64,000 nucleotides of DNA from Phoebastria nigripes. Taxonomy: Eukaryota > Chordata > Aves > Procellariiformes > Diomedeidae. Shown one piece after another: positions 55,626 to 64,000 of the stretch. The position numbers and the translations under genes are program-made. Position 1 is the first letter of the stretch, and every line of letters begins with the position of its first letter. The notes below the pieces were generated by a model. That model was given only the letters and a program-made list of their open reading frames with translations, was not told where the DNA came from and did no database searches. The stretch covers positions 2,967,394-3,031,393 of the forward strand of contig JAYKAV010002932.1 of NCBI GenBank assembly GCA_035582835.1, in the 5' to 3' direction.

Positions 55626-55631
55626 TGCATG
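55626..55631 (+). promoter_or_regulatory. RBFOX1: Fox-binding word inside the 93-nt exon 5' splice site
   Basis: TGCATG starts at the second intron base (GAG|gTGCATGttc). U1 pairing and Fox binding would compete for the same bases. The word also forces the poor +3 to +6 donor bases, so the site may be kept weak on purpose. Confidence 0.75.
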
Positions 55632-55936
55632 TTCAAAATATTTTCCTTTTCATCTTTTTTATAAATGTCTGCTTCACTCTCATTTGTTGTTTCAGATGCA
55701 TCATTGGTGTCTTCTGTGTGCTCCCCTTTCCCCTTCCCATTGTTTATATATATATTTATATATAAAGAGAGAGAATCTGGCCTTACTTGGGTTTTTTTAT
55801 TATTATTTCTTTTGTAATTATTATTATTATTATCATTATTGCTGAAAGGTGGATGACAGAATTGAAAAAAAAATGAAAGCTTTAATATTTTGAAGTTATT
55901 ATTTTCGATGTTTTGTAAATCAATGGGTGCAGTAGA

Positions 55937-56080
55937 TTCCAAAAACCAGCCAACAAAAAAAAGAAAAAAAAAATTGAGAACAACAAAAAAAAAAAGTGTG
56001 ACAGACAAAACAAAAACAAACAAAAGGTTGGTTTTTTTTTGTTTTTTTGGTTTGGTTTGGTTTGGTTTTTTTTTCTGCAG
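55937..56080 (+). repeat. A-rich tract followed by complementary T/G-rich tract
   Basis: An A-rich stretch with 'ccaaaaaccagccaacaaaa' near 55939-55958 and further A runs is followed from about 56026 by a T/G stretch. That stretch has four GG pairs spaced by TTT at 56049-56065 and a T run ending in ctgcag (56075-56080). The two halves are roughly complementary, so the RNA could fold into an imperfect hairpin. The GG pairs also fit a two-tier G-quadruplex pattern. No function is established. Confidence 0.6.
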
Positions 56081-57234
56081 GGTTGATGCGGGATCCACAG
56101 TGGCTTTCAAAAAATTCAGATTGGGAAAGAAGCATCCAAAAGATGTACAAGAAAAAGAAACAAAGCCAGACTAGAGACCGACCAATTTTAACATTTAATT
56201 TTTAATGAAACCATCAGGCTACTTTGGCTGGATGGCCTGAGCCATTCATATCTATTAAAAAACCAACACAAATGCGTTTTAGTACCACTGGATCCCCTTC
56301 AATACTGCCTCAGTCGTATTTGTTAGAATAAAAAAAATACCAATTGAAAATGCTGTCGTCTTTTGAGTAAGATGTTGCATATTTTGCCTTTTCATTTTCC
56401 CCCTTCGACGGTAGCGCTTAGGGCCCTCACCAAACTCTCAGTAACCATGGTAACTGTATACATACCCATGCTGGCGATGGTGCTGAATGGTAAGTGGAGA
56501 AGTCCATCTGCCGTTTCACGTATTTAGCGCTGATATACCACGTGAATTTTTTTGACTTGTTGTATTAAGTTTTCTTGATGCTACATTTTTTTCTATATTG
56601 GTACGCCTGTAATTGAGTGTACGTTTTAAGCAAGCCTGGGAGGCACTGATTGGATTGAGGATATGACTTCGTGCACATCTTACTCAGATTGTTAACTCCA
56701 TATTGTGTTAAATAATGCACCCTCTTTTTATCCTTTTGTTAGCTGTGATTTTAAAGCTTGAATGATTTTGTTAATTCTTGCAATGAAAAAGGCTCTTGTT
56801 CCAAGTGTTGAATGCTAGATGTTGCTTTTCCAATGGTACTTCTCTTCTAAAGGGTTATGTTGCACACTGCTAAAATTCGTTTGTCCCTTTTTTTGACATT
56901 TTCTTTGTTTCCTTGTACCTTGTCTCTTTCCCTTCTACTCCACTGCATGTTCCTTCATATAATCTTTTTTTCTGTTTTGAGTATTTATTGTATCAGTGTT
57001 ATCATGGAATACAAGCATGCTCTTAAGTCTTAAATTATGCAGTACCTTTTAATTTGCTTTTAATGTCTTTTTATTAAAGTTTAAATGATATGATGTTGCT
57101 TTATTGAAATGATTTGTAAGTTAAAATGGTTATGAAAGTAAATGTAATTATAAATAGTATGATTTTGTTATGCACCTGTTGCCTTCTATAAATTAAATTG
57201 CATTTTATTTTTACATGACTAATAGCAGTAATAA

Positions 57235-57240
57235 TGCATG
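57235..57240 (+). promoter_or_regulatory. RBFOX1: Fox-binding word 62 bases upstream of the 61-nt exon
   Basis: TGCATG within aatgcatgcattt, a palindrome-like context, lies 62 bases before the acceptor-adjacent exon start. An upstream position predicts repression or modulation of the 61-nt exon by Fox proteins. Binding is inferred. Confidence 0.55.
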
Positions 57241-57302
57241 CATTTAATAGTAACATGGACCCTCCCTGTAACCCTTTCTAATCCAGTGTTCTATGTGCTT
57301 AG

Positions 57303-57363
57303 GTAAATAATGCAACAGCACGTGTAATGACAAATAAAAAGACCGTCAACCCTTACACGAATG
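57303..57363 (+). CDS. RBFOX1: RBFOX1 exon, 61 nt: end of the RRM
   Basis: Encodes VNNATARVMTNKKTVNPYTN plus the first base of a Gly codon. It gives the last RRM strand (VNNATARV, continuing KIE from the previous exon) and the basic segment after it. The acceptor is tgtgcttag ending at 57302, with a rather weak pyrimidine tract. The donor gtaagtgcatg starts at 57364. It starts in phase 0 and ends in phase 1, so skipping this exon alone would shift the frame and truncate the protein. Fox words lie 62 bases upstream, across the donor, and 40 bases downstream. Confidence 0.97.

Positions 57364-64000
<6,637 letters not shown>

Larger units (their letters stand above)
55625..57302 (+). other. RBFOX1: RBFOX1 intron (1.7 kb) between the 93-nt and 61-nt exons
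   Basis: It begins with the weak donor and then has TA and ATT simple repeats (55744-55764, 55816-55840). An A-rich tract passes into a G/T-rich tract (about 55937-56080). About 1.2 kb of unique sequence follows with no recognisable transposon but several CpGs. TGCATG lies at 55626, 56944 and 57235. A strong-looking but unexplained acceptor-like site ends at 56080 (see findings). Confidence 0.85.

Noticed and set aside
55493..55765. ORF of 90 codons spanning the 93-nt exon and both intron edges
   Set aside because: It is the exon frame happening to stay open into the introns; the splice sites and neighbouring exons define the real coding part. Read-through by intron retention is possible but unsupported.
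55589..56110. Antisense ORF of 173 codons, the longest unique one near the exons
   Set aside because: It is built from A/T-rich simple repeats (Lys, Asn and Phe runs) and overlaps the 93-nt exon antisense; no domain.

Overview
The window is vertebrate nuclear DNA, almost certainly from a bird. It carries interspersed CR1 LINE copies, one of which keeps recognisable endonuclease/linker, reverse-transcriptase and ORF1-esterase coding. Unique sequence is AT-rich, and introns are long and exons small. There are no bacterial-type operons, CRISPR arrays or tRNA/rRNA genes that I can recognise. Scattered single N's, a 665-base N block (8267-8931) and a 15-base N block (26486-26500) mark it as a draft assembly.

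The only protein-coding gene I can support is RBFOX1 (A2BP1/FOX-1), a neuronal and muscle splicing regulator, on the + strand. Six internal coding exons are visible: 3790-4032 (243 nt), 46834-46977 (144 nt), 49816-49869 (54 nt), 55532-55624 (93 nt), 57303-57363 (61 nt) and 63250-63303 (54 nt). All have AG/GT borders and join in one open frame of 649 nt. They encode most of the N-terminal low-complexity segment, the whole RNA-recognition motif (RRM), and the start of the C-terminal region. The first exon(s) lie upstream and the C-terminal exons downstream of the window. Nearly everything else is intron of this gene.

Layout: 1-3789 upstream intron; 4033-46833 a 42.8-kb intron holding most repeats; 46978-49815, 49870-55531, 55625-57302 and 57364-63249 introns separating the RRM exons; 63304-64000 start of the next intron. 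Repeats include a degraded CR1 antisense to the gene (about 6200-9290), an older antisense CR1 fragment (about 30466-31100) next to an unclassified GC-rich block, a very old sense-strand CR1-like reverse-transcriptase relic (about 42700-43440), two MIR-like SINE relics, an LTR-like block ending in a polyadenylation signal (about 35545-35925), and many homopolymer or simple repeats.

The most notable signal is a cluster of the Fox recognition word TGCATG around the 93-nt and 61-nt RRM exons. I count 12 copies by eye between 54279 and 57408, against about 31 in the rest of the window. One copy sits inside the 93-nt exon's 3' splice site, one inside its weak 5' splice site, and one overlaps the 61-nt exon's 5' splice site. 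This fits the known autoregulation of Fox genes, in which Fox protein suppresses its own RRM exon, and suggests the circuit may extend to the 61-nt exon. I see no wholly new gene system in the window.
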